A stretch of DNA of 64,000 nucleotides from Caenispirillum salinarum AK4 (GTDB lineage Bacteria > Pseudomonadota > Alphaproteobacteria > Rhodospirillales > Rhodospirillaceae): assembly GCF_000315795.1 (NCBI RefSeq), contig NZ_ANHY01000019.1:1-64000 (forward strand). Direction: 5' to 3'. The notes beneath the pieces were generated by a model. That model was not told the DNA's origin and did no database searches. It saw nothing but the letters and a program-made list of their open reading frames with translations. Positions 49,556 to 59,296 of the stretch are shown here, piece by piece (positions within the stretch are counted from its first letter, which is position 1; every line of letters begins with the position of its first letter). Both the position numbers and the translations under genes were made by a program.

Positions 49556-49861
49556 TCATGGCGCGGCGTTTCCGGGACTCACGCCGTCCCGCCGCGCGGC
49601 GGGGCAGTGCTCCCGCCCGATCTGAACGGTCGCGTGGGTAATGCCGGAGCGATCCTCCGGTTCCGCTTGGATGTCCCTAAGGACGGCCCTGTCATCCGTA
49701 TGCTCCGCCACTTGTGCATGCAGGCCGCCCGCCACCTCCACCGGCATGAGGCCGGTCGTCAGCGCCAGGGCGATGCGCACGCGGCGCGCGTTTCCGTCCG
49801 TCGCCGCAGCACCCATGCCGCCGCGCCGGTGGTCGGCGCCGGCCTGCATGATCGGCGTCAC
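49556..49861 (-). pseudogene. Internally deleted CzcD/ZitB-type CDF transporter relic
   Basis: This 101-codon frame joins two parts of a cation-efflux protein that should be about 200 residues apart. ARRVRIALALTTGLMPVEVAGGL resembles the first membrane helix of CzcD-like CDF proteins, and DDRAVLRDIQAEPEDRSGI followed by THATVQIGREHC resembles their C-terminal cytoplasmic domain. The four middle membrane helices with the metal site are absent. No good start is seen. It cannot encode a transporter and is best read as a decayed gene; an independent small protein is less likely. Confidence 0.65.
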
Positions 49862-49937
49862 GTCCTTATCGCGTGGCTATCGTCCGGCGGCGTGCATGCC
49901 CTATAGTGGCAAGGGAACGATCGTTGTTGGTGGCCCG

Positions 49938-52900
49938 ATGCCCGTGTCCGCGCCTCTTTCCTCTGCCTCCGTGTCGGCCCTGCTGGACCGCCTGTCGACC
50001 CCGGTGTGGGTGTTCGACATGGACCGCCCGCGGATCCTTTGGGCCAACGGGGCGGCCCTGACTTTGTGGGAGGCCGAGAGTCTGGAGGCGCTTTGTGCGC
50101 GGGATTTCTCCGACCGCACGGCGGCTGCGGCTGCGCGCACGGAAGCCTGTCGCGACAGCTTCGCCGCAGGCCGGATCGTGGAGGAGACCTGGACCTTCTA
50201 TCCCGCCGGTCGTCCGACCGTCGCCCGCTGCCGCTGTCAGAGTATCGACTGGCCTGGCACCAATGCGGCCATGCTGGTCGAGGCCGACCGAGTCTCCGCC
50301 GCCGACGCCCCGCCCGACCTGGTCCGTGCCGCCGAGGCGCTGCGGCATGCGCCCGGCCCCATGGCGATGATCGCGCTGGACGGGCGGGTCCTTTTGCGGA
50401 ACGCCGAGAGCCAGCGCCTGTTCGGAAATTCCGACAGCCTGCTGCAGGACAAGATCAACGACGACGGGCTGGCAGAAGCCATCCTGGCGCAGGCGGCCGC
50501 CGGAGAGGCCTTCGACCTGTGCCTGCCGGTCCACCCCCGCTCCGGCCCGGTTCGCTGGCACCTGATGCAGGTCACGCCCCTGAGCGACCCCGGCAGCGGC
50601 CGGCCGGTGGCGCTGCTGCACGAAACCGACATCACCGAAAGCCGCGAGACGGACCGCGCCCGCAAGGGCCAGCGGCGCATGTTCGAGCAGATCCTCGACA
50701 CCCTGCCGCTGAACGTTTTCGTCAAGCGCGGCGACGGCCGCTTCGCCTTCATGAACGCGGAGACACTGCGAACCGTCGGCCGCAGCCGCGCCAATGCCGC
50801 CGGCTGCACCGACCGCGACCTGTTCCCGCCCGAGGTCGCCGCGCGCCTGGCCGAGGACGACCGCGAGGCCTGGGACACCGGCCGGCTCGACCTTAGGGAA
50901 GAGGCCCTCGTGCTGCCCGACGGGCGCACCGCCACGATGCTCGCCGGCAAGACCATCGTCCGCGACGAAACCGGCGAATGCCTGCTGGTCGGCTATTCCG
51001 TCAACATCGACGACCGCAAGGCGCTGGAGCAGGAGACGCGCCGGCAGAAGGATTTCGTGCGCGCCGTCATCGACAGCGACCCCAACCTGATCTTCGTGAA
51101 GGACCGCGCCAACCGCTTCCGGCTGGTCAACAAGGCCACCGCCGACCTGTTCGGCACCACGCCCGAGGCTCTGGAATACGCCGACAACGCCGCCGTGCAC
51201 GACAACGCCGAAGAGGTCGACGGCTACGCCCGCCTGGACCGCGAGGTCATGGACACCGGTCAGCCGGTGGAGGTGGAGGAAACCTTCACCCTGCCCGACG
51301 GCCGGGTCCGCATCTACCAGACCCTGAAGCAGCCGATCGCGCTGGCCGGCGGCGGCACCGGCGCCCTGGCCGTGTGCGTCGACATCACGCGGCTCAAGCA
51401 CGCCTCGCAGGATGTGGCGGCGCGCGAGGCGCGGCTGCGGGCGATCCTGTCCACCGTGGTCGACGGCATCGTGACCATCACCGCCGACGGCGTCATCCAG
51501 AGCGTCAATCCGGCCACCGAGCGCATCTTCGGCTACACCGGCGAGGCCATGGTCGGCCGCGCCGTCGATGTGCTGATGCCCGAGGCCTATGCCGCCGACC
51601 CCGGCCGCGGCATCCGGCCCCTGTTGCAGGACAACGGGCCGCGCAAGCTGGGCGTGGTGCGGCGGCTGGACGGCCGGCGCAGCGACGGCACCGTCTTTCC
51701 CATGGAAATTGCCGTGAACACCGTGGAGGAAGGCGGGCAGCGGCTGTTCATCGGCGTGGTCCGTGACGTCACCACCCGCGCCCGGGCCGAGGCGGCCCTG
51801 CGGGAAAGCCAGCAGCGGTTCCGCGACTTCGCCGAAAGCGCCTCCGACTGGTTCTGGGAGATGGGGCCCGACCTGCGGTTCGCCAACGTCATCGCGCCGG
51901 GGTTTGCCGATCCCTACCACATTCACACCCACCTCATCGGGCGCCGCCGCGACGAGTTGATGGCCCCCACGACGGAGCCCGAGGTCATCGCCGCGCACAT
52001 GGCGGAGCTTGAGGCGTGGCGGCCGTTCAAGGACCTGCGCTATCGCGGCATCGACCCCGCCGGACGGGTGCGCTGGCTGCAGGTTTCCGGCAAGCCGGTC
52101 TTCTCGGTCGACGGCGCGTTCCTGGGCTATCGCGGCACCGGCCGTGATGTGACCGAGCAGATAGAGGCCGAGGAGCGCGTGGCCTCGGCCGAGCGCCGGC
52201 TGATGACCGCCATTTCCGCCATCTCCGAGGGCTTCGCCCTGTTCGACGCCGACGACCGCCTGGTGCTGTGCAACCAGCGCTACCGCGACATCTACCGCGG
52301 CATCTCGGACCTGCTGGAACCCGGCGTGTTCTTCGAGAACCTGGTGTGGGCGGCGGCGGAGCGGGGCGCCTTCGCCCAGACCGGCCAGGACCTGCGCCGC
52401 TACTGCGAGCGCCGCATTGCCGAGCACCGCAACCCGACGGGCGTGCCGCTGATCCAGCACATGGCCGACGGCCGTTGGGTCCAGAGCGTGGAGCGGCACA
52501 CACCGGACGGCGGCGTGGTCGGCACCCGCGTCGACATCACCGACCTGCAGACCGCCCGCATGGCGCTGGAGCGCCTGAACCGCCGCAACGAGCTGATCCT
52601 CAACTCCGTCGCCGACGGCATCCTGGGCGTCGACCGCCGCGGCGCGTGCATCTTTGCCAACCGCTCCGCCGCCGCCATGCTGGGCTTCGCACGGGACGAC
52701 CTGGTGGGGGCGCCGCTGCATCCGTTGATCCACTACAAGCACGCCGACGGCAGCTTCCTGCCGCGCGAGGCCAGCCCGCTGGTCACCGTCGCCCGCGACG
52801 GCCGCCCCCGGGCGGTGGACGAGGACGTGTTCTGGCACAGGTCCGGCACGCCGCTGGATGTGGCCTACGCTGCCGCCCCCATCATGGACGACGGCGCCGT

Positions 52901-54950
52901 CTCGGGCGCGGTGATCGCCTTCCGCGACATTTCGGCCCGCAAACAGGCGGAGACAGAACTGCGCGAGGCCAAGGACCTGGCGGAGGCCGGCGCGCGCGCC
53001 AAGTCGCGCTTCCTGGCCACCATCAGCCACGAAATCCGCACGCCCATGAACGGCGTCATCGGCATGACGGGCCTGCTGCTCGACACCGACCTGGACAGCC
53101 AGCAGCGCCGTTTCGCCATGACCATCCGCGACAGCGCCGACGCCCTGCTGGCCCTGCTCAACGACGTGCTGGACTTCTCCAAGATGGAGGCCGGGCGGCT
53201 GGAGCTGGAGGTCAGCCCCTTCGCCCTGGGGCCCCTGGTGGAAGGGGTGGTCGACATTCTGGCCCCGCGCGCCCTGGACAAGGCGGTGGACGTCCACGCC
53301 CACGTCGACCCCGCGGTCGCCGGCACCTACCTGGGCGACGCCGGCCGTCTGCGGCAGGTTCTGCTCAACCTCGTGGGCAACGCAGTGAAGTTCACCGACA
53401 CCGGCGCGATCACGATAAGCGTCGAGTCCGCCGCCGCGCCGGGCGACGAGGACGTCGTGCGCTTCATCATTGCCGACACCGGCTGCGGCATCGCCGCCGA
53501 CGTGCTGCCCACCCTGTTCCAGGAGTTCAACCAGGGCGACGGCGATGCCGCCCGCCGCGCCGGCGGCACCGGGCTGGGGCTGGCCATCAGCCGCCATCTG
53601 GCCGAGGCCATGGGCGGCGTCATCGAGGCCGAGAGCACTCTGGGCGCCGGCAGCACCTTCACCGTGACCCTGCCGCTGCCGCGCGCCCTGCACGGTGCGG
53701 GCCCGGCAGTAGCCGCCCGTCCGCTGGCCGAGGCGCGCCTGCTTCTGGTGGCCGCGCCCGGCCCCGCGCGCGATGCGCTGACCCGGCACCTGCGCGGGGC
53801 CGGTGCCGCCGTCGCCCTGGCCGACGACGGTGCCGCCGGCGCGGCGCGGCTGGCGGAACGCTCGGTGCTGGCGCCCCCCGGCGCGCCCCGGTTCGACGCC
53901 GTGGTGGTGGATGGCGCCCTGTCCGATGCCGGGGCTCCCCTCGTGCGCCGGCAGGAGGACGCGGCGCTGGCACCGGTGCGGACGCTGCTGCTTGAAGGCT
54001 GGGCCGAGCCCGCCTCCGCCGTGCGGGCCGGGGCGGACGCGGTCCTGCCGCGTCCGGCGCGCCAGAGCGAACTGCTTGCCGCGCTGGCCGATCTCATCGC
54101 TGGCCGGGTGCCCGCGCCGGGTCCAGCCACGCCGCCGCCGTGCCGCACCACGGCTGCGCGCCGGCTCCGTATCCTGGTGGCCGAGGACAACCCGGTGAAC
54201 CAGCAGGTGGCCCAGCGCATGCTCGAACGCCTGGGCCATCATGTGGACCTTGCCGCCGACGGCGTGGAGGCCGTGGACGCTGTGCGTGTCCTGCCCTACG
54301 ATCTGGTGGTCATGGACATGCAGATGCCCGAGATGGACGGACTGGAGGCCACGCACCGGATCCGCGCCATGGGCCCGCCGCTGGACACCATGCCCATCGT
54401 CGCGATGACCGCCAACGCCCTGCCCAGCGACCGCCAGGTCTGCCTGGATGCGGGCATGACCGACTACATCGCCAAGCCGGTGGACCTGGACGGCCTGGCA
54501 ATGGTAATCGACCGGGCGATGGGCGCCGCTCCCCCGGCCGAAGGCGCCGGCGCCGCGCCGCCGCCCGTTCCGCCGGTACCTGAGGAGGCCGAGCCCGGCA
54601 GCCATGCCGGACTCATCGACGGCGAGAAGCTGCGGGAACTGGAGGACCAGATTTCTCCCGAACTGGTCCGGGAATTGCTGACTACGTGTCTCAGCGAAGC
54701 GGACGGTTTCGCCCGGGCCATTGCCGAAGGGGCAGAGGCCGGGGACCTGGATCAGGTGGAATACGCCGCGCACAGCCTGAAAGGCAGCGCGGCGAACTTC
54801 GGCCTGAAGCGCCTCGCCGACACCGCATGGCGGCTGCAGATCGCGGCCGCGGGCGGCGATGCGGCGGCGCTTCCCGATCTGGTGGGCGATCTGCGACGCA
54901 CCCTGCAACGCAGCCGCGCCGCCTGCACCGACAAGCTGGCGGCCGGCTGA
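49938..54950 (+). CDS. Multi-PAS hybrid histidine kinase with degenerate receiver, receiver and Hpt
   Basis: A 1,670-residue cytoplasmic sensor with no membrane segments. The first ~1,000 residues are a chain of about eight PAS-type modules (for example PGPMAMIALDGRVLLRN, TLPLNVFVKRGDGRF, DSDPNLIFVKDRANRFRLVN, STVVDGIVTITADG, ISAISEGFALFDADDRLVLCN in part). Then HisKA with His1031 ([15 protein letters not shown]), HATPase (LVGNAVKFTD, DTGCGIA, GGTGLGLAI), a degenerate receiver (about 1265-1390, acidic pair lost: LLLVAAPGP), an intact receiver (Asp1460, VVMDMQMPEMDG) and Hpt (His1612, HSLKGSAANFG). The start is uncertain among ATG 49938 and ATG 49896. A receiver gene follows 23 bp downstream. 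Confidence 0.9.
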   Translation: MPVSAPLSSASVSALLDRLSTPVWVFDMDRPRILWANGAALTLWEAESLEALCARDFSDRTAAAAARTEACRDSFAAGRIVEETWTFYPAGRPTVARCRCQSIDWPGTNAAMLVEADRVSAADAPPDLVRAAEALRHAPGPMAMIALDGRVLLRNAESQRLFGNSDSLLQDKINDDGLAEAILAQAAAGEAFDLCLPVHPRSGPVRWHLMQVTPLSDPGSGRPVALLHETDITESRETDRARKGQRRMFEQILDTLPLNVFVKRGDGRFAFMNAETLRTVGRSRANAAGCTDRDLFPPEVAARLAEDDREAWDTGRLDLREEALVLPDGRTATMLAGKTIVRDETGECLLVGYSVNIDDRKALEQETRRQKDFVRAVIDSDPNLIFVKDRANRFRLVNKATADLFGTTPEALEYADNAAVHDNAEEVDGYARLDREVMDTGQPVEVEETFTLPDGRVRIYQTLKQPIALAGGGTGALAVCVDITRLKHASQDVAAREARLRAILSTVVDGIVTITADGVIQSVNPATERIFGYTGEAMVGRAVDVLMPEAYAADPGRGIRPLLQDNGPRKLGVVRRLDGRRSDGTVFPMEIAVNTVEEGGQRLFIGVVRDVTTRARAEAALRESQQRFRDFAESASDWFWEMGPDLRFANVIAPGFADPYHIHTHLIGRRRDELMAPTTEPEVIAAHMAELEAWRPFKDLRYRGIDPAGRVRWLQVSGKPVFSVDGAFLGYRGTGRDVTEQIEAEERVASAERRLMTAISAISEGFALFDADDRLVLCNQRYRDIYRGISDLLEPGVFFENLVWAAAERGAFAQTGQDLRRYCERRIAEHRNPTGVPLIQHMADGRWVQSVERHTPDGGVVGTRVDITDLQTARMALERLNRRNELILNSVADGILGVDRRGACIFANRSAAAMLGFARDDLVGAPLHPLIHYKHADGSFLPREASPLVTVARDGRPRAVDEDVFWHRSGTPLDVAYAAAPIMDDGAVSGAVIAFRDISARKQAETELREAKDLAEAGARAKSRFLATISHEIRTPMNGVIGMTGLLLDTDLDSQQRRFAMTIRDSADALLALLNDVLDFSKMEAGRLELEVSPFALGPLVEGVVDILAPRALDKAVDVHAHVDPAVAGTYLGDAGRLRQVLLNLVGNAVKFTDTGAITISVESAAAPGDEDVVRFIIADTGCGIAADVLPTLFQEFNQGDGDAARRAGGTGLGLAISRHLAEAMGGVIEAESTLGAGSTFTVTLPLPRALHGAGPAVAARPLAEARLLLVAAPGPARDALTRHLRGAGAAVALADDGAAGAARLAERSVLAPPGAPRFDAVVVDGALSDAGAPLVRRQEDAALAPVRTLLLEGWAEPASAVRAGADAVLPRPARQSELLAALADLIAGRVPAPGPATPPPCRTTAARRLRILVAEDNPVNQQVAQRMLERLGHHVDLAADGVEAVDAVRVLPYDLVVMDMQMPEMDGLEATHRIRAMGPPLDTMPIVAMTANALPSDRQVCLDAGMTDYIAKPVDLDGLAMVIDRAMGAAPPAEGAGAAPPPVPPVPEEAEPGSHAGLIDGEKLRELEDQISPELVRELLTTCLSEADGFARAIAEGAEAGDLDQVEYAAHSLKGSAANFGLKRLADTAWRLQIAAAGGDAAALPDLVGDLRRTLQRSRAACTDKLAAG

Positions 54951-54972
54951 TCCGAAAACGGAGAGACACGCC

Positions 54973-55416
54973 GTGCATCGCATCGCCGTCGTCGACGACA
55001 GCCTCGTCAGCGCTCTGCTGCTCAAGCACCTTTTGACCCGACTGCCCGACGTGGCGGTCGAGGCCTACCAGGACCCCATCGACCTGCTGGCCGTCTGCGC
55101 CAAGGGCGGTGTCGATCTGGTGGTGGCCGACTACCGGATGCCCGCCCTGGATGGGGCGACCCTCATCGACGCTCTGCGGCTGCTGCCCGGCTGCGAGGCC
55201 GTTCCGGTGGTCATCGTCAGCGGCCAGGCCGGCATTCGCGAGCGGGCGCTGTACGCGGGCGCCGCCGCCGTCCTGGGCAAGCCGGTGGAGCCCCTGTTCG
55301 TGCAGGAAGTCGTCGCCGGGCTGCTCGGCATCGAGGCCACCGCCCGGCCGGCGCTGCATGAAAATCGACCGACGGTGGTGGACGTGCTGGCCGAGGCCGT
55401 GCCGCCTTTGGCCTGA
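54973..55416 (+). CDS. Single-domain response regulator
   Basis: A 147-residue receiver (acidic DD at 8-9, Asp53 in LVVADYRMPALDG, Ser switch in VIVSGQ, Lys in VLGKPVEP) with a short C-terminal tail and no output domain. It starts at GTG 54973 with GGAGAG upstream, 23 bp after the large hybrid kinase, so it is the likely phosphorelay partner of that protein's Hpt. The downstream effector is not encoded here. Confidence 0.88.
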   Translation: MHRIAVVDDSLVSALLLKHLLTRLPDVAVEAYQDPIDLLAVCAKGGVDLVVADYRMPALDGATLIDALRLLPGCEAVPVVIVSGQAGIRERALYAGAAAVLGKPVEPLFVQEVVAGLLGIEATARPALHENRPTVVDVLAEAVPPLA

Positions 55417-55518
55417 TGCCCTCCCCGCGGCCAAGGTCAAGACTGGTTTTTGCCCGCCTGCTCGGCTACACAGCGCGCTTCCACCCTTCGCGTCCTGGAC
55501 AGAACAGAGAGTGCGCGC

Positions 55519-57897
55519 GTGAGCCGATCCATCGCCCAGACCATCGCCACCGACCTCGGCATCCGCGAGGCCCAGGTGGCCGCCACCATCGAACTGCTCG
55601 ACGGCGGCGCCACCGTGCCCTTCGTCGCCCGTTACCGGAAAGAGGTGACCGGCGGACTCGACGACACGCAGCTGCGCACCCTGGACGAGCGCCTGCGCTA
55701 CCTGCGCGAGATGGAGGATCGGCGCGGCGCCATCCTCAAGTCCATCGACGAACAGGGCAAGCTGACCGACGCGCTGCGCAAGCAGATCGACGAGGCCGAC
55801 AGCAAGGCGCGGCTGGAGGACCTCTACCTCCCCTACCGTCCCAAGCGCCGCACCAAGGCCATGATCGCCCGCGAACAGGGGCTGGAGCCGCTGGCCGACG
55901 GGCTGCTCGCCGACCCCTCGCAGGACCCGGAAACGGTGGCCGCCGGCTTCGTGGACGCCGAAAAGGGCGTCGCCGACACCAAGGCCGCGCTGGAGGGCGC
56001 CAAGCAGATCCTCATGGAGCGCTTCGCCGAGGACGCCGAGCTTGTGGGCTCCCTGCGTGAAGAGGTCTGGAGCACCGCGCGCCTCAAGGCCCGCGTGGTC
56101 GAGGGCAAGGAGCAGGAGGGCGCCAAGTTCTCCGACTACTTTGACTGGGGCGAGCCGATCCACAAGATCCCCTCGCACCGGGCGCTCGCCATGTTCCGCG
56201 GCCGCAAGGAAGAGTTCCTGTCGCTGACCCTGTCGGTGGACCCCGAGGACGGCGGCCCCGGGCGGTCGCACTTCGAGGACAAGGTGGCGCGCCGCTTCGG
56301 CATCGTCGACCAGGGCCGCCCGGCCGATGCGTGGCTCACCGAATGCGCCCGCTGGGCCTGGCGCGTTAAGATGAGCCTGCACATCGAGCTGGACCTGACC
56401 GGCCGCCTGTTCGAGGCGGCGGAAGAAGAAGCCATCAAGGTCTTCGCCAACAACCTGCGTGACCTGCTGCTGGCCGCCCCGGGCGGCATGCGCCCGACGC
56501 TGGCGCTTGACCCCGGCTTCCGCACGGGCGTCAAGGTGGCCGTCGTCGACGCCACCGGCAAGCTGATGGACACGGCGACCATCTACCCGCACGAGCCCAA
56601 GCGCCAGTGGGATCAGAGCCTCGCCGTCATCGCCGCGCTGTGCCAGAAGCACGGGGTGGAGCTGGTCGCCATCGGCAACGGCACCGCCAGCCGCGAGACC
56701 GACCGCCTGGTCGCCGACCTCATCCGCAACTACCCGGCGCTGAAGGTCACCAAGGTCATGGTGTCCGAGGCCGGCGCCTCGGTCTATTCGGCCAGCGAGT
56801 TCGCCGCCAAGGAATTTCCCGACCTGGACGTGTCCCTGCGCGGTGCGGTCTCCATCGGCCGCCGCCTGCAGGACCCGCTGGCGGAACTGGTGAAGATCGA
56901 CCCCAAGAGCATCGGGGTCGGCCAGTACCAGCACGACGTCGGCCAGGGCAAGCTGGCCCGGTCGCTCGACAGCGTGGTGGAAGACTGCGTTAACGGCGTC
57001 GGCGTGGACATCAACACCGCCTCGGTGCCGCTGCTCGCCCGGGTCTCCGGCCTGGGCGAGAGCCTGGCGCGCAACATCGTCGCCTGGCGCGACGAGAACG
57101 GCGCCTTCCGTCAGCGCAAGCAGTTGAAGGACGTGCCGCGCCTGGGCCCCAAGGCCTTCGAGCAGGCGGCCGGCTTCCTGCGCATCACCGACGGCGGCGA
57201 CCCGCTGGACCGATCGGCCGTGCACCCGGAAGCCTACCCCGTCGTGCGCCGGATCATCGAGGCGACGGGCACGCCCATCGACCAGCTCATCGGCAACGTC
57301 AAGCTGCTGCGCTCGCTGGACCCGGAGCGCTTCACCGACGAGACGTTCGGCGTGCCCACCGTCTCCGACATCCTGAAGGAACTGGAAAAGCCCGGCCGCG
57401 ACCCGCGCCCCGAATTCAAGACCGCCGAGTTCAAGGAAGGCGTGGAGGAGATGAAGGACCTCAAGCCCGGCATGCTGCTGGAGGGCGTGGTGTCCAACGT
57501 CGCCAACTTCGGCGCCTTCGTGGACATCGGGGTGCACCAGGACGGGCTGGTGCACGTCTCCGCGCTCGCCGACCGCTTCGTCAAGGACCCGCGCGAAGTG
57601 GTGAAGCCAGGCGACATCGTGAAGGTGAAGGTGCTGGAGGTCGACCTGCCGCGCAAGCGCATCAGCCTGACCATGCGCCTGTCCGACCAGCCGGGCGCCG
57701 ACAGCCGTCCGGGCGGCGGGGCCGCCAAGCCGTCCCCGGACGCGCGCGGCGGACGCGGCGGCCCCGGCAAGCCCGGCGGCAAGGGCGGCCCCAAGCGCGG
57801 CAATGGCGGCGGCGGGGGCACTCGGCCGCAGCAGGATGCCGGCGCCTTCGGTGGCGCTCTGGCGGAGGCCTTCGCCAAGGCCAAGGCCAAAAAATAA
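55519..57897 (+). CDS. tex: Tex family RNA-binding transcription accessory protein
   Basis: A 792-residue protein with all Tex modules: N-terminal helical domain ([16 protein letters not shown]), YqgF-like fold ([18 protein letters not shown]), helix-hairpin-helix ([20 protein letters not shown]) and a C-terminal S1 RNA-binding domain ([21 protein letters not shown]). A glycine/lysine-rich tail (about 745-792) is an extra disordered RNA-contacting extension. The GTG at 55519 starts at the family N terminus; a longer frame to 55450 does not. Tex affects transcript stability and stress tolerance. Confidence 0.96.
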   Translation: MSRSIAQTIATDLGIREAQVAATIELLDGGATVPFVARYRKEVTGGLDDTQLRTLDERLRYLREMEDRRGAILKSIDEQGKLTDALRKQIDEADSKARLEDLYLPYRPKRRTKAMIAREQGLEPLADGLLADPSQDPETVAAGFVDAEKGVADTKAALEGAKQILMERFAEDAELVGSLREEVWSTARLKARVVEGKEQEGAKFSDYFDWGEPIHKIPSHRALAMFRGRKEEFLSLTLSVDPEDGGPGRSHFEDKVARRFGIVDQGRPADAWLTECARWAWRVKMSLHIELDLTGRLFEAAEEEAIKVFANNLRDLLLAAPGGMRPTLALDPGFRTGVKVAVVDATGKLMDTATIYPHEPKRQWDQSLAVIAALCQKHGVELVAIGNGTASRETDRLVADLIRNYPALKVTKVMVSEAGASVYSASEFAAKEFPDLDVSLRGAVSIGRRLQDPLAELVKIDPKSIGVGQYQHDVGQGKLARSLDSVVEDCVNGVGVDINTASVPLLARVSGLGESLARNIVAWRDENGAFRQRKQLKDVPRLGPKAFEQAAGFLRITDGGDPLDRSAVHPEAYPVVRRIIEATGTPIDQLIGNVKLLRSLDPERFTDETFGVPTVSDILKELEKPGRDPRPEFKTAEFKEGVEEMKDLKPGMLLEGVVSNVANFGAFVDIGVHQDGLVHVSALADRFVKDPREVVKPGDIVKVKVLEVDLPRKRISLTMRLSDQPGADSRPGGGAAKPSPDARGGRGGPGKPGGKGGPKRGNGGGGGTRPQQDAGAFGGALAEAFAKAKAKK

Positions 57898-58031
57898 AAG
57901 TATCCAGGACAATTTTTCGACGCGGACGGAATACTTACTCCCATCTACGACGAAAGGTTGAATGCCGCGGTGCAGTAACCCCTGATTTATTTGCCCTCTT
58001 TCCAGCAGGGGGAAGTATCCGCTAGGGTATG

Positions 58032-58084
58032 CGAGGTGGGACGGTCGCGCCGTCGGCGCAACGACCGTCCCACGCCTCGTTTTC
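58032..58084 (+). terminator. Long hairpin with TTTT run before the DUF1835 gene
   Basis: CGAGG and TGGGACGGTCG pair with CGACCGTCCCA and CCTCG (11 bp perfect plus 5 bp, two-base bulge), with a small CGCC/GGCG stem inside, then TTTTC. It is 135 bp past tex and about 22 bp before the next ATG, so it may end the tex transcript or attenuate the next gene. Confidence 0.72.
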
Positions 58085-58105
58085 AACTGAACCGGAGGCG
58101 TGGGC

Positions 58106-59080
58106 ATGATCACGCCGGACACGTTGCACATCCGCTGCGGATCGGACATCCGGGAAGCCCTGGCCCTCGGCGGGGTGCCCGGCGACTACCTGGAGTTCTC
58201 CGATCCCGTGTGCCAGGGTCCGCTGCCGCCGGGCATGGTCGATTCTGGCGACGCCCTGATCGAACGCCGCGCCCACTTCATCACCCGCGAATACGGGATG
58301 CCGCTGGGCGAGGCCATCCGCAAGCTCAAGGCCGAGTGGGAAGGCCTGAAGGCCGCGCGGGAGCGCGACAGCCTGGTGCTGTGGTTCGAGCACGACCTGT
58401 ACGACCAGACCGTGCTGATCCGTGTCCTGTCCTGGCTGCGCCGCAACCCGCCCAAGGCGGGGTCCGAGGTGTCGCTGGTTACCATCGACCGGCATCCCGA
58501 GGTCACGGACCGCTTCATCGGCCTCGGCCAGTTGACGCCGACCCAGCTCGCCGCCCTGACGGAAACCGCCGTGCCGGTGGACGCGGCCATGCTGCGCGCG
58601 GCCTCAGACGCCTGGGCCGCCTTCCGCTCGCCCGACCCGGAAGAGGTGCAGATGCTGGCCGAGGCGGGCTCGACCCACCTGCCCTTCCTGTCGGCGGCCC
58701 TGCGGCGCCATCTTCAGGAGCTGCCGTGGACCCGCGACGGCCTCAGCCTGACCGAGCGCCTGGCCCTGCGCGCCGCCGCCTTCCGCCCGTCGTCGGATCG
58801 CGACCTGTTCCAGGCGGTGCAGCAGATCGACCCGCAGCCCTTCCTGGGCGACGCCATGTTCAACGCCGTGCTGCGCCGCCTGGAGGTTGCGCCGCGCCCG
58901 GCGCTGCGGCGCGATGATACCGGCCGCCTCGCACCCACCCGACAGGGCGAGGCCCTGTTGGCCGGCATGGGCGACTGGCTGGACTGGAACCCGCCGGAGC
59001 ACTGGGTCGGCGCCGTCGACCTCGCCAACGACGCCCCGCCCTGGCGCTGGGACGAAGACGCCGGGTCGGTGGTGCGGTAA
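58106..59080 (+). CDS. DUF1835-domain protein
   Basis: A 324-residue protein of the DUF1835 family. The N-terminal part (TLHIRCGSDIREALALGG, then FSDPVCQGPLP) is the conserved DUF1835 core, and a C-terminal winged region follows (RLALRAAAFRPSSDRDLFQ, LRRDDTGRLAPTRQGEALL). LVLWFEHDLYDQ is a conserved acidic block. No catalytic activity has been established for the family. The ATG at 58106 has GGAGG eight bases upstream; a GTG at 58100 is less well placed. It stands alone behind a strong hairpin. Confidence 0.82.
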   Translation: MITPDTLHIRCGSDIREALALGGVPGDYLEFSDPVCQGPLPPGMVDSGDALIERRAHFITREYGMPLGEAIRKLKAEWEGLKAARERDSLVLWFEHDLYDQTVLIRVLSWLRRNPPKAGSEVSLVTIDRHPEVTDRFIGLGQLTPTQLAALTETAVPVDAAMLRAASDAWAAFRSPDPEEVQMLAEAGSTHLPFLSAALRRHLQELPWTRDGLSLTERLALRAAAFRPSSDRDLFQAVQQIDPQPFLGDAMFNAVLRRLEVAPRPALRRDDTGRLAPTRQGEALLAGMGDWLDWNPPEHWVGAVDLANDAPPWRWDEDAGSVVR

Positions 59081-59146
59081 GGCCATCGACTGGTTCGCAG
59101 TGCCCGGTCGCCACCAGAGGAGTCGCAAGGGCGGCTGACGGAGCGT

Positions 59147-59241
59147 GTGGGTCCCTGCTTTCGCAGGGACGAAGGATTTTACTTAAGCTATTGTTTTAAA
59201 ACACAAAAATGACCGTCATTCCTGCGAAAGCAGGAATCCAC
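59147..59241. repeat. MITE-like element, family 2 copy 3
   Basis: A 95-bp AT-rich element with GTGGGTCCCTGCTTTCGCAGG on the left and CCTGCGAAAGCAGGAATCCAC on the right. Its reverse complement aligns over its whole length with 15666-15754, including the AAAACAATAGCTTA core. It lies between the convergent DUF1835 and phosphodiesterase genes. Confidence 0.8.
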
Positions 59242-59296
59242 ATCCGCTGCCGGCCATCCTGCATCTCTCCCGTCAGGGACTTCCCAACGTCCGGGA

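Noticed and set aside
49866-55025. A 1,719-codon open frame antisense to the large hybrid kinase
   Set aside because: It mirrors the codon structure of the kinase gene (high third-position G+C leaves antisense frames open), has no recognisable domain and gives low-complexity Ala/Gly/Arg/His translation.
54691-58149. A 1,152-codon antisense frame opposite tex
   Set aside because: Same artefact; tex has all family domains on the other strand.
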